From: Alphaproteobacteria bacterium
Lineage (GTDB): Bacteria > Pseudomonadota > Alphaproteobacteria > Micropepsales > Micropepsaceae
Direction of reading: 5' to 3'
DNA length: 64,000 bases
Assembly (NCBI GenBank): GCA_019245415.1
Contig: JAFARO010000003.1
Coordinates: 186,001-250,000 of the forward strand
Under the pieces are notes generated by a model, which saw nothing but the letters and a program-made list of their open reading frames with translations, ran no database searches and was not told where the DNA came from. This document shows, piece by piece, positions 43,401-51,946 of the stretch. The first letter of the stretch is position 1. Every line of letters starts with the position of its first letter. A program made the translations under genes and the position numbers.

Positions 43401-44186
43401 TCAGGCGCTGGCTTGCGCGGCTTCGGCGGGCGCCGTTGCCAGAATGTTGTCCGGCACGTCGGACTGTTCGCCGAGATCGACGCCGGCCGCGCCTTGACCC
43501 TGGCTTAAGCCGTCGATGATGGCGCGAGCGACCAAATCGCAATAGAGAACGAGCGCGCGCGCGGAATCGTCATTGCCCGGAATCGGGAAGGCGATCCCGT
43601 CCGGATCGCTGTTGGAATCCACGATCGCCGCCACCGGGATGCCGAGCTTCTTGGCTTCGGAGATCGCAATCGCTTCCTTATTGGTGTCGATCACGAACAG
43701 CATGTTGGGAAGCCCGCCCATCTCGCGGATACCGCCCAGCGAACGCTCGAGCTTGTCGCGCTCGCGCAACAGGCCCAGCAACTCTTTCTTCTTGAGGCCC
43801 GAAGTCTGCGCCGACTCCAGCGTCTCCTCGATCCCGCGCATGCGCTTGATCGAGTGGGAGATCGTCTGCCAGTTTGTCAGCGTGCCGCCCAGCCAGCGCT
43901 GATTCATATAATACTGGGCGCAGCGCTTGGCGGCGCTCGCGATGGGTTCCTGGGCCTGCCGCTTGGTGCCGACGAAAAGGATTCGTCCCCCACCCGCGGC
44001 CGCGTCGCGCAGGGCGACCAGGGCTTGATGGAGCATCGGCACGCTCTGGGTCAGATCGATGATGTGGATGTCGTTGCGCGAGCCGTAGATGAACGGCGCC
44101 ATCTTCGGGTTCCAGCGCTGGGTGCGGTGGCCGAAATGGGCGCCGGCTTCCAAGAGCTGACGCATGGTGAATTCAGGCAAAGCCAT
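43401..44186 (-). CDS. rpsB: 30S ribosomal protein S2
   Basis: The 261-residue protein opens [20 protein letters not shown] and has the S2 signatures [29 protein letters not shown] and [19 protein letters not shown]. The Shine-Dalgarno AAAGGAG lies seven bases from the ATG. The upstream leader can fold into a branched structure (44217-44289), as expected for autogenous control by S2. An Ala-rich C-terminal tail is present. Confidence 0.98.
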   Translation of the reverse strand: MALPEFTMRQLLEAGAHFGHRTQRWNPKMAPFIYGSRNDIHIIDLTQSVPMLHQALVALRDAAAGGGRILFVGTKRQAQEPIASAAKRCAQYYMNQRWLGGTLTNWQTISHSIKRMRGIEETLESAQTSGLKKKELLGLLRERDKLERSLGGIREMGGLPNMLFVIDTNKEAIAISEAKKLGIPVAAIVDSNSDPDGIAFPIPGNDDSARALVLYCDLVARAIIDGLSQGQGAAGVDLGEQSDVPDNILATAPAEAAQASA

Positions 44187-44216
44187 GACGAGACGTCTCC
44201 TTTACCGGTTGGCCAG

Positions 44217-44289
44217 ACATGCGGGTCATCCCGGAAACCGGGACACCGGACGGGGACGGGAGAACACCTCCCGAAACCCACCCGCATGT
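44217..44289 (-). promoter_or_regulatory. structured rpsB leader (possible S2 autoregulatory element)
   Basis: The transcribed leader contains a perfect 10-base outer stem: ACATGCGGGT (44280-44289 on the minus strand) pairs with ACCCGCATGT (44217-44226). Two perfect 6-base hairpins lie inside it: CGGGAG/CTCCCG (44257-44273) and TCCCGG/CCGGGA (44229-44243). Together they form a three-way junction ending 30 bases before the rpsB ATG. S2 is known to repress its own operon in other bacteria through leader structures. This particular fold is an inference from base pairing alone. Confidence 0.6.
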
Positions 44290-44303
44290 GCGAGATGGCG
44301 CGG

Positions 44304-44332
44304 CTTATAGGATGCCGGCCGTGACTTCGCAA
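44304..44332 (-). promoter_or_regulatory. rpsB-tsf promoter
   Basis: On the minus strand TTGCGA (44327-44332) and TATAAG (44304-44309) are 17 bases apart. Transcription would begin near 44297, about eight bases before the outer leader stem. This is one of the best sigma-70-like matches in the window. Confidence 0.7.
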
Positions 44333-44394
44333 GCATTGCAGACCCCCGAAATGTCACAGTTCCCGGGGTTCGCGCGAATATGCTAACTGCGCCT

Positions 44395-45570
44395 ATGAGC
44401 CCTATCCGCCCAGCCATCCGCAACCTCGCCGTCAACGGCATCGCCCAGGTCGCAGGCCTTGGCCTGGGCGATCCCGACATCGTACCGCTGTGGTTCGGCG
44501 AGAGCGATCTCGTCACGCCCAAATTTATCTGCGATGCCGCCATTCAGGCCTTGGAGGAAGGCAAGACCTTTTACAGCGGCCAGCGCGGCATCCTGCCGCT
44601 GCGCGAGGCTTTGCGAGCCTTCCACCAACGCACCGTCGGCGTCGATGTGGCCGTGGAGCGGATCTCGCTTCCGGGTGCAGCGACCCTGGCGATGGTGACG
44701 GCGTTGCAGTGCCTGATCGAGCGCGGCGACAATATCGTCATCGTTTCTCCGATCTGGCCCAGCATCTTCGAAGCTGCGGCGCTGGTCGGCGCCGAGATCC
44801 GTTTCGAGCGGCTTGAGGAAGATTGGAAACGGGGACGCTGGCACCTCGATCTCGATCGGCTGTTTGCGCACTGCGACGGCCGCACCAAGGCGATTTTCGT
44901 CTGCTCGCCCGGCAATCCCACCGGTTGGGTCATGAGTCGCGACGAACAGCGCGCGGTGCTGGACTTCGCGCGCAAGAAGGACATTGCCATCATCAGCGAC
45001 GAGGTCTACGGCACGATCGTCTATGACGGCAGCCTCCATGCACCGTCCTTTCTTCAGCTCGCCGACCCCGACGACAATCTCTTCGTCATCAACAGCTTCT
45101 CCAAGCCTTGGGCAATGACGGGCTGGCGCATCGGCTGGCTGGTGCACCCCCTGAGCCTCGACGCTCAAATGAAGGTCATCTGCATCGCCAACAACACCGG
45201 ACCCACGAGCTTCGCCCAATACGGCGCGATCGCCGCGCTGTCGCCCGAGGGCGACGCCTTCCGCGCCCAGATGCTGGCGCGCTGCGCCGCGGGCCGCGAC
45301 GTGGTGGAGGGCTTCATCGACCGCAACAATCGCATCCGCTGGATGCGGCCGGAGGGCGCCTTCTACGGCTTCCTCAAGATCGAGGGCATGACCGACAGTT
45401 TGGCGTTCGCCGAAGATCTCCTGCTGCGCGCCCGCGTCGGCGTTGCGCCCGGTTCGGCGTTCAGCGCGCCCGACGACCGCGCCGCCGACGGCTATCTGCG
45501 CATCTGCTTTGCGCAGGACCCGGCTCTGCTGGACGAAGGCCTCAACCGCATCGCCGGAGCGGTGCGCTGA
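44395..45570 (+). CDS. pyridoxal-phosphate-dependent class I aminotransferase
   Basis: The 391-residue fold-type I aminotransferase has SPGNPTGWVMSRDEQ, the substrate region IISDEVYGTIVYD and the PLP lysine in NSFSKPWAMTGWRIGWLV. It belongs to the aspartate/aromatic aminotransferase group; the amino acid specificity cannot be told from sequence. It is divergent from rpsB and convergent with dnaE (16-base gap). The ATG at 44395 is chosen; another in-frame ATG lies at 44380, and neither has a strong Shine-Dalgarno. Confidence 0.9.
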   Translation: MSPIRPAIRNLAVNGIAQVAGLGLGDPDIVPLWFGESDLVTPKFICDAAIQALEEGKTFYSGQRGILPLREALRAFHQRTVGVDVAVERISLPGAATLAMVTALQCLIERGDNIVIVSPIWPSIFEAAALVGAEIRFERLEEDWKRGRWHLDLDRLFAHCDGRTKAIFVCSPGNPTGWVMSRDEQRAVLDFARKKDIAIISDEVYGTIVYDGSLHAPSFLQLADPDDNLFVINSFSKPWAMTGWRIGWLVHPLSLDAQMKVICIANNTGPTSFAQYGAIAALSPEGDAFRAQMLARCAAGRDVVEGFIDRNNRIRWMRPEGAFYGFLKIEGMTDSLAFAEDLLLRARVGVAPGSAFSAPDDRAADGYLRICFAQDPALLDEGLNRIAGAVR

Positions 45571-45586
45571 GGCGGACCCTCTCGCG

Positions 45587-48500
45587 CTAAACCGACTCGA
45601 CCATGGTCACGCCCGGCATGGTCTTGATCGCGTTCTTGACCGCGGCCGAGACCAGGTGACGCTTGGGCAGCTGGATCTCGACCTCTTCGCCGCGCGCGCC
45701 CGGAACGACAACGGTGACGATGCCCTTTCCCTGCTGCTTGAGGTTCGCGGCGATGGGACCGAGCGCGTCTTCGTTTTCGATGTGGATGCGCAGCCCCTCC
45801 CCCGCCTGCTCTGCGGCGCGGTCGAGATCGGAGATGCTCGCGGCGCGGAGCTTCAGATCGTCGCCGTCCCATTCGGCGCTGCAGGTGACGAGCACCGATT
45901 TGCCGGCCTCCAGCAGCGGCCGCGACGCCGCCAACACTTCCGGAAACAGCATCACCTCGAACATGCCGCTCGGATCGGAGAAGGAGACGAAGGCATAGGA
46001 TTGGTCGTTGCGGCTGCGGCGCTCGTGTTTCTTGATCATGGTCCCGGCCAGCACCGCCTTGAAGCCCGAGCGGCGGCGGTCCTCGAGCAATGCGGCGTAA
46101 TTCACCGCTCCCAGCCGTTTCAGTGCCGCGGCATAAGCGTCGAGCGGATGGCCGGAAAGATAGAAGCCCATCGCGCTGAATTCCTCACTCAGCCTTTCGT
46201 GCATGGGCCAGTCGGCGACCTGCGCAAGCCGGATGTCGTCGGATTTGTCCGATGCGTCGCCGAACAGCGCGGTCTGTCCCATCTCGCGTTCGCGCGCATT
46301 GCGCTGCGCACTGCCGAGCAGGATGTCGGAGGATTCCACCATCTGGCGCCGATTGGGATTGAGCCGGTCGAAGGCACCGGCGCGCGCGAGACTTTCGAAG
46401 GCGCGCTTGTTGACATGGCGCGGATCGACGCGCCGCGAAAAATCACCGGAGCTGCGGAAGGGACCGCCTGCCTGGCGCTCGGCGACGATGCTTTCCATGG
46501 CCTGATAACCCACGCCCTTCACGGCGGCGAGCGCGTAGTAGATCACACCTTTTTCCGCGTCGCAGGCGAAGGCGGCATCGGAGCGGTTCAAATCCGGCGG
46601 CAATACCTTGATGCCAAGCCGCTGCGCCTCCTGGCGGAAGATGTTGAGGCGATCGGTGTTCCCGATATCGAGCGTCATCGACGCGGCCAGGAACTCGACC
46701 GGAAAATTCGCCTTCAAATAAGCCGTCTGGTAGGCGACCTGGGCATAGGCGGCGGCGTGGCCCTTGTTGAAGCCGTAGCCCGCGAACTTGGCCGCCTGTT
46801 CGAAGATCTGCTCGGCGACGGAGGTGAGGATGCCTTTCCTGCCCGCGCCTTCGATGAAGCGCTCGCGGTGGATATCCATCTCCGCCTTGATCTTTTTGCC
46901 CATGGCGCGGCGCAGCAGGTCGGCCTGGCCCAGCGAATAGCCTGCGAGTTCGCGCGCGATGTTCATGACGTCCTCCTGGTACGTCATGACGCCGAAGGTC
47001 TCCTTCAGGATCGGCTCGAGCAGCGGATGCAGATATTCCGGCGGCTCCTTGCCATTCTTGACCGCAATGTATTTGGGGATCGAATCCATGGGCCCGGGGC
47101 GATAGAGCGCGACCAGCGCGATCAGGTCCTGGATGCGGTCCGGCTTCATGCGGCGCAGGAGATCGCGCATGCCCTGGCCTTCGAGCTGGAACACGCCGAC
47201 GCTGTCGCCGCGTGCCAGCATGTCGTAGGTCGCGCGATCGTCGAAATCGATGTTCTGGGTATCAAGCGCGATGCCACGCCTCTGGAGCAGCGCCTCCGCC
47301 TTGGCGATGACGGTGAGCGTCTTCAAGCCCAGGAAGTCGAATTTGACGAGGCCGGCCTTTTCCGCGTCCTCGTAGTCGAACTGCGTCACCGGCATCTCGG
47401 AACGCGGGTCGCGGTAGAGCGGCAGGATCTCGTCCAGCGGCTTGTCGCCGATCACCACGCCGGCGGGATGGGTCGAGGCGTGGCGGTAAAGACCTTCGAT
47501 CCGCTCCACGATCGAGAACAGACGGCGCACGACCGGTTCCTGCTCGGCGATCTGCTGCAGGCGCGGCTCGCTTTCCACCGCGTCCTTGAGCGTGACGTTC
47601 CTGCCGCCGATGGGGTTGGGCACCAGCTTGGCGATGCGGTCGACCAGGCCAAGCGGCATCTGCAGCACGCGACCGGCATCGCGCACGGCCGCGCGGGCCT
47701 GCAGCGAACCGAGCGCGATGATGTGCGCGACGCGGTCCTCACCGTATTTGTGGCGCACATAGCGCACCACCTCGTCGCGCCGCTCCTGGCAGAAATCGAT
47801 ATCGAAATCAGGCATCGAGATGCGCTCGGGATTGAGGAACCGTTCGAACAGAAGCCCGAAGCGGATGGGATCGAGGTTGGTGATGTCGAGCGCCCAGGCC
47901 ACCAGAGACGTCGCTCCGGAGCCGCGCACGCCGACCGGGATGCCCTGACTGCGCGTCCACTTCATGAAGTCCGAGACGATGAGGAAGTAGCCGGCAAAGC
48001 CCATCGTGGTGATGATGCCCAGCTCGTATTCCAGCCGTTCGCGATAGACCATGTCCTCTGCGTGGCGGCCATGGCGTTTCAGCCGCGCGGAAAGCCCCTC
48101 TTCTGCGAGCACGCGCACTTCCTCTTCCGGCGAGCGGCCGGACTCGGGGACGAATTGCGGCAGGATCGGATCGCGCTTTTTCGGCCGGTAGGCGCAGCGC
48201 CGCGCGATCTCGATCGTGTTTTCCAACGCCTCCGGCAGGTCGGCGAACTGCGCCGCCATCTCGGCAGCGCTCTTGAAGCGATGTTCGCGTGTCAGCCTGC
48301 GGCGGTCCTCCTGTCCGACAAAGGTCGCATCGGCGATGCAAAGCAGCGCATCGTGCGCCTCGTACATGTCTTCGCCGCCGAAATGGGCATCGTTGGTTGC
48401 GACCAGCGGCAGGCTCATCGCGTAGGCGAGATCGATCAGCGTTCCCTCCGCCGCGCGCTCCTCGGCAAGGCCGTGGCGCTGCAGCTCGACATAGAGGCGG

Positions 48501-49027
48501 CCGGGGAACATCCCGGCGAGCGTCCTCAGCAGGTCTTCCGCGGCCTGCGACTGCCCCTCCAGAATGAGCCTGTTCAGCGGGCCGCCTGGGCCGCCCGTCA
48601 ACGCGATCAGCCCGCCCGCATGCGCGGCCAGCAAAGCCGGGCCGACATGGGGATAGTCGCCGGGCTCGGCTTGAAGATAGGCAGCACTCAGCAGCTTGTT
48701 GAGGTTGCGATAGCCCTGCTCGTTCTGGACCAGCAGCGGCAGTCCCGGCGGCTTTCGCCTGGCGCCGAAACCCACCGGCACATCGGTCCGGGTGAGTTCC
48801 ACCGAGAGCAGCGCGCCCACAATGGGCTGGACGCCCTGCTTGGCCAGCGTGTCGCTGATCTCATAGACGCCGAACAGGTTGTTGACGTCGGTTACAGCGA
48901 CCGCGGGCATGGCGTGCTCGCGGGCCAGCTGGGCAATTTCCTTGGGCCGCAGCGCCCCTTCGAGCAGCGAATAGGCGCTCTTCACCCGCAGGTGCACAAA
49001 TCCGGCCCTCTTGCGGTTGTCTGCCAT
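45587..49027 (-). CDS. dnaE: DNA polymerase III subunit alpha
   Basis: The 1146-residue replicative polymerase has an N-terminal PHP domain (1-280), palm/thumb/fingers, tandem HhH and an OB-fold near the C-terminus. The palm aspartates are in SMPDFDIDFCQ (404-414) and LVKFDFLGLKTLTV. Two oddities are visible. The glycine loop that in most DnaE reads PGRGSGAGS reads GVRGSGATS here (366-374, one residue shorter). The PHP metal-site His is replaced in VKSAYSLLEG. Length and domains fit DnaE1, not the SOS polymerase DnaE2/ImuC (about 1080). The ATG at 49027 follows AGAGG. Confidence 0.95.
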   Translation of the reverse strand: MADNRKRAGFVHLRVKSAYSLLEGALRPKEIAQLAREHAMPAVAVTDVNNLFGVYEISDTLAKQGVQPIVGALLSVELTRTDVPVGFGARRKPPGLPLLVQNEQGYRNLNKLLSAAYLQAEPGDYPHVGPALLAAHAGGLIALTGGPGGPLNRLILEGQSQAAEDLLRTLAGMFPGRLYVELQRHGLAEERAAEGTLIDLAYAMSLPLVATNDAHFGGEDMYEAHDALLCIADATFVGQEDRRRLTREHRFKSAAEMAAQFADLPEALENTIEIARRCAYRPKKRDPILPQFVPESGRSPEEEVRVLAEEGLSARLKRHGRHAEDMVYRERLEYELGIITTMGFAGYFLIVSDFMKWTRSQGIPVGVRGSGATSLVAWALDITNLDPIRFGLLFERFLNPERISMPDFDIDFCQERRDEVVRYVRHKYGEDRVAHIIALGSLQARAAVRDAGRVLQMPLGLVDRIAKLVPNPIGGRNVTLKDAVESEPRLQQIAEQEPVVRRLFSIVERIEGLYRHASTHPAGVVIGDKPLDEILPLYRDPRSEMPVTQFDYEDAEKAGLVKFDFLGLKTLTVIAKAEALLQRRGIALDTQNIDFDDRATYDMLARGDSVGVFQLEGQGMRDLLRRMKPDRIQDLIALVALYRPGPMDSIPKYIAVKNGKEPPEYLHPLLEPILKETFGVMTYQEDVMNIARELAGYSLGQADLLRRAMGKKIKAEMDIHRERFIEGAGRKGILTSVAEQIFEQAAKFAGYGFNKGHAAAYAQVAYQTAYLKANFPVEFLAASMTLDIGNTDRLNIFRQEAQRLGIKVLPPDLNRSDAAFACDAEKGVIYYALAAVKGVGYQAMESIVAERQAGGPFRSSGDFSRRVDPRHVNKRAFESLARAGAFDRLNPNRRQMVESSDILLGSAQRNAREREMGQTALFGDASDKSDDIRLAQVADWPMHERLSEEFSAMGFYLSGHPLDAYAAALKRLGAVNYAALLEDRRRSGFKAVLAGTMIKKHERRSRNDQSYAFVSFSDPSGMFEVMLFPEVLAASRPLLEAGKSVLVTCSAEWDGDDLKLRAASISDLDRAAEQAGEGLRIHIENEDALGPIAANLKQQGKGIVTVVVPGARGEEVEIQLPKRHLVSAAVKNAIKTMPGVTMVESV

Positions 49028-49111
49028 CGTCGCCTCTGGGGATTCCAAGCCAGCCTAGCTATGCCGCGGCCCGCGGCGCCACGACAGCCACCGTGCCGCC
49101 TTGTCCACAGC

Positions 49112-49213
49112 CTAGCCCGCCATCAGGGCCTGGAGCGCCGAAGTGAGCGCAAAAGAGGATGCCACGAAGCACACCAGCCCTATTCCGGCGGCCGCATCTT
49201 TCAGCCAAAGCAT
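49112..49213 (-). CDS. 33-residue membrane micropeptide under LexA-type control
   Basis: This short gene starts at the ATG at 49213 after a strong Shine-Dalgarno (GGAAGGAG, nine bases upstream). It encodes a 33-residue protein: MLWLKD, then an uninterrupted stretch with no charged residue through the C-terminus (AAAGIGLVCFVASSF, then ALTSALQALMAG). That is one membrane span with a short charged N-terminus. The promoter at 49243-49298 carries two SOS boxes. By size, topology and regulation it resembles Caulobacter SidA (29 residues, SOS-induced inner-membrane division inhibitor) or E. coli TisB (29-residue SOS-induced membrane toxin). No sequence homology is claimed. dnaE begins 85 bases downstream on the same strand. 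Translation is not proven. Confidence 0.65.
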   Translation of the reverse strand: MLWLKDAAAGIGLVCFVASSFALTSALQALMAG

Positions 49214-49242
49214 GGTCTCAATCTCCTTCCAACGATGGCGCC

Positions 49243-49298
49243 ATGCTATTGGTTCTTCAAATGTTCTGTCAAGAACAATAGAGGAACATAAGACGAAC
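49243..49298 (-). promoter_or_regulatory. SOS promoter with two LexA boxes
   Basis: On the minus strand a perfect -35 TTGACA (49267-49272) and a -10 TAGCAT (49243-49248) are 18 bases apart. The spacer is a LexA site: GTTC-N7-GTTC on the plus strand, 49252-49266. A second site, GAAC-N7-GAAC, is at 49284-49298, just upstream of the -35. Between them GTTCTTGACAGAAC forms a further palindrome over the -35. The spacing matches the alphaproteobacterial LexA consensus and the lexA site at 23826-23840. Confidence 0.8.
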
Positions 49299-49317
49299 AA
49301 TATGTAGTCGCCGGCTG

Positions 49318-49974
49318 CTAGCCCACCACAAGGGCGATGGCCAAGCCGTCGTGACCTTTGATCCCGACGGTCTGGATTGCGGTGGCCACGACGCGCGGCT
49401 CGGCTGCGAGGGCCTCGTAGCAGCGGCGGATGCCTTGGACATCGGGATCGCTGCTGGCACCATCCAGCACCCTGCCCCCGCGAACCACATTGTCAATCAC
49501 GATCAGGCTCCCCCGGCGCGAGAGCTTGAGCGCCCAGCGGAAATAATCCGGATTGGAGCGCTTGTCGGCGTCGATGAACGACAGATCGAACGGCCCCGAA
49601 AGCGACGGCAGCGCCTCGATCGCCGGTCCCACGATCACCTGGATCTTCGACGCCAGGCCGGCGCGTGCGAAGTTGGCGCGCGCAACCTCGGCGTGATGCG
49701 GATTATGTTCGAGAGTGATCAGCTCGCCGTCCTGCGGCAGCGCCCGCGCCATCCAGATGGTGCTGTAGCCGCCGAGCGTGCCCACTTCCAGAATGCGCCG
49801 CGCCTTGACCGTGCGAGCCAGCAGGTGGAGCAGCTTCCCCTGGTTGGGTGCCACCGCGATGTCGGGAAGACCGGCGGCGCGGCTGTTGTCGCGTGCCGCA
49901 ACGAGCGCCTCGTCTTCCGCGACGAGCACCTCGTCGAAGTAGGAATCGACATCGCGCCAGAGCGTTTCGCTCAT
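49318..49974 (-). CDS. family 3 O-methyltransferase (caffeoyl-CoA OMT-like)
   Basis: The 218-residue SAM-dependent methyltransferase has the SAM loop [20 protein letters not shown] (about residues 61-80), the second block [18 protein letters not shown], the metal-site [12 protein letters not shown] and [11 protein letters not shown]. Bacterial members methylate catechol-like substrates with a divalent metal; the substrate here is unknown. It is coupled to lolD by a four-base overlap, an unrelated neighbour, and its stop lies just before the SOS promoter of the micropeptide gene. Confidence 0.9.
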   Translation of the reverse strand: MSETLWRDVDSYFDEVLVAEDEALVAARDNSRAAGLPDIAVAPNQGKLLHLLARTVKARRILEVGTLGGYSTIWMARALPQDGELITLEHNPHHAEVARANFARAGLASKIQVIVGPAIEALPSLSGPFDLSFIDADKRSNPDYFRWALKLSRRGSLIVIDNVVRGGRVLDGASSDPDVQGIRRCYEALAAEPRVVATAIQTVGIKGHDGLAIALVVG

Positions 49975-50684
49975 GTCTTTTGTCCCAGCTTGCCGCCGTC
50001 GAGCAGGCGGCCTTCGTGCAGGACCAGCGCACGGTCCATGCGCGCGGCCAATTCGAGATTGTGGGTGGCGACCAGCGCCGCAGTCTTCTCGCGCCGCGCG
50101 ATCGCCAGCAAGGCGTCGAATACGCTGCCGGCGGTGCGTGGGTCCAGGTTGCCGGTAGGCTCGTCGGCTAGAAGCACGCGCGGATGATTGGCCAGGGCGC
50201 GCGCAATCGCGACGCGCTGCTGCTCGCCGCCGGAAAGTTGCGAGGGGCGGTGCGAGAGCCGCTGGGACAGGGCGACGAGATCGAGCAGGCGACGCGCCTC
50301 GGCGTCCGCGGCGGCGCGGCTCTGGCCCGCGATCAGCTGCGGCATCATCACGTTCTCCAGCGCGCTGAATTCTGGCAGCAGGTGATGGGCCTGGTAGACG
50401 AAGCCGATGGTTTCGCGCCGCAGGCGCGTGCGCTCCGTATCCGAAAGCGAGGATGACGGCACGCCGGCGATGATGACGTCGCCCGCGGTCGGCGCTTCCA
50501 GAAGCCCGGCCATGTGAAGCAGCGACGACTTGCCCGCGCCCGACGGCCCGACCAAAGCGACGACCTCGCCTTCCCGCAGCGCCAGGCTCACATCGCGAAA
50601 GACCTCGAGCGTGCCGGAGCCCTCGGCATAGCTGCGCGCGACCCTGTCGAGACGCAGCGCCGCTTCGGCGAGCGCGCTACTCAT
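49971..50684 (-). CDS. lolD: lipoprotein-releasing ABC transporter ATPase LolD
   Basis: The 237-residue ATPase has Walker [13 protein letters not shown], the Q-loop, the signature [15 protein letters not shown], Walker [13 protein letters not shown] and the switch VATHN. With the LolC/E-type permease it extracts outer-membrane lipoproteins such as BamE from the inner membrane and passes them to LolA. It overlaps the permease stop by eight bases. Confidence 0.95.
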   Translation of the reverse strand: MSSALAEAALRLDRVARSYAEGSGTLEVFRDVSLALREGEVVALVGPSGAGKSSLLHMAGLLEAPTAGDVIIAGVPSSSLSDTERTRLRRETIGFVYQAHHLLPEFSALENVMMPQLIAGQSRAAADAEARRLLDLVALSQRLSHRPSQLSGGEQQRVAIARALANHPRVLLADEPTGNLDPRTAGSVFDALLAIARREKTAALVATHNLELAARMDRALVLHEGRLLDGGKLGQKT

Positions 50685-51939
50685 AGCGCAGCGCCTCCAC
50701 CGGATCGAGCCGCGCCGCCCGCCAGGCGGGATAGAGCGTGGCCAGGAACGACAGCGTCAACGCCATCAGCACCACCGCGGCCACCTCAGCGGTGTCCATC
50801 CGCGCCGGCATGCGTTCCAGGAAATAGATCGTCGGGTCGAAGATCGTGGTTCCGCTGATCCGCGACAGGCCTTGGCGGATGCTCTCGATATTGGCGCAGA
50901 AGGCGACGCCGATAACGAGGCCCGCCAGGGTCCCCACGATTCCGATGCTGGCGCCGGCGATCATGAAGACGCGCATAACCGCTCCGCGCGACGCGCCCAT
51001 GGTGCGCAGGATTGCGATGTCCTGGCTCTTGTCCTTCACCAGCATGATGAGTCCGGAGACGATGTTCAGGGCCGCCACCAGGATGATCAGGCTGAGGATG
51101 AGGAACATCACGTTGCGCTCGACCTCGATGGCGCCGAAGAACGACGAGTTGATGTCCTCCCAGGTGTAGGCACGGGTCCCCGGTCCGGCGGCGTGGCTCA
51201 CCGGGCCGGCGAGCGCATCGGCGCGGTCGGGATCGTCGGTCATGACTTCCAGGCCGCTCACCGCGTCTGCGAGATTGAAATAGAGCTGCGCCTGCGCCAA
51301 CGGCATGAAGATGTAGCTCTGGTCGTATTCCGACATCCCGATGCGGAATGTGCCTGCGATGCGATAGGTCTTGATGCGCGGGGTGACGCCGAAGGGCGTG
51401 ACGTTGCCGCGCGGCGCGATCAGCGTGATGCTCATGCCGGGCGCGAGCCGCAGCCGCTCGGCGAGCCGCTGACCGATGACCACGCTGTCGTCGCCCGCGA
51501 ATGCCGCCAGCGTTCCCGGCGCGAGGCTTTTCGAGACCACACTCATCACCTTGAGATCGTCCCGCCGCATGCCGCGCACGATGACGCCGAGCGACGCGCC
51601 GTTCGCCGTCGCCATCACCTGCCCCTCGACCACCGGGGCGACATGGACCACGCCCGGGACCTCGCGCACCTTGGCGGCGATGGCGTCGTAGTCGGGCAGC
51701 GCGGTCTGTACACCCTCGATCATGATGTGACCCTTGAGGCCGAGGATGCGCGACAGCAGGTCGTGGCGGAAGCCGTTCATCACCGACATCACGATGATCA
51801 GCGTCGCCACGCCAAGCGCGATGCCCACCAGCGAGAACCCCGAGATCACCGAGACGAAGCTTTCTGCCCGCTTGGCGCGCAAATAGCGTCCGGCCAGCAT
51901 CCATTCGAAGCGGGCAAAGGGTCGGGTGGCGGACGTCAT
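50677..51939 (-). CDS. lolC: lipoprotein-releasing ABC transporter permease LolC/LolE-type
   Basis: The 420-residue permease has four membrane segments: one near the N-terminus ([22 protein letters not shown]) and three in the C-terminal third. A large periplasmic MacB-like domain lies between, with [10 protein letters not shown] and [14 protein letters not shown]. Only one permease gene is seen, so it probably works as a homodimer (LolF type), as in many alphaproteobacteria that lack separate LolC and LolE. The ATG at 51939 is preferred to a TTG one codon upstream. It lies seven bases after proS. Confidence 0.93.
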   Translation of the reverse strand: MTSATRPFARFEWMLAGRYLRAKRAESFVSVISGFSLVGIALGVATLIIVMSVMNGFRHDLLSRILGLKGHIMIEGVQTALPDYDAIAAKVREVPGVVHVAPVVEGQVMATANGASLGVIVRGMRRDDLKVMSVVSKSLAPGTLAAFAGDDSVVIGQRLAERLRLAPGMSITLIAPRGNVTPFGVTPRIKTYRIAGTFRIGMSEYDQSYIFMPLAQAQLYFNLADAVSGLEVMTDDPDRADALAGPVSHAAGPGTRAYTWEDINSSFFGAIEVERNVMFLILSLIILVAALNIVSGLIMLVKDKSQDIAILRTMGASRGAVMRVFMIAGASIGIVGTLAGLVIGVAFCANIESIRQGLSRISGTTIFDPTIYFLERMPARMDTAEVAAVVLMALTLSFLATLYPAWRAARLDPVEALRYE

Positions 51940-51946
51940 CAATGCC

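Noticed and set aside
45587-49027. dnaE considered as the SOS polymerase DnaE2/ImuC because of the nearby LexA boxes
   Set aside because: At 1146 residues with a PHP domain and C-terminal OB region it fits DnaE1, imuA/imuB are absent, and an 85-base gap separates it from the SOS-controlled gene.
45443-49291. Open frame of more than 1,200 codons on the plus strand
   Set aside because: It is antiparallel to dnaE and arises from GC-rich codon bias. The product is Arg/His/Gly-rich with no domain, whereas the minus strand encodes a full DnaE.
49214-49300. Upstream extension of the micropeptide gene to 62 codons
   Set aside because: The extension would translate through the -35/-10 and both LexA boxes. 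The Shine-Dalgarno is placed for the ATG at 49213.
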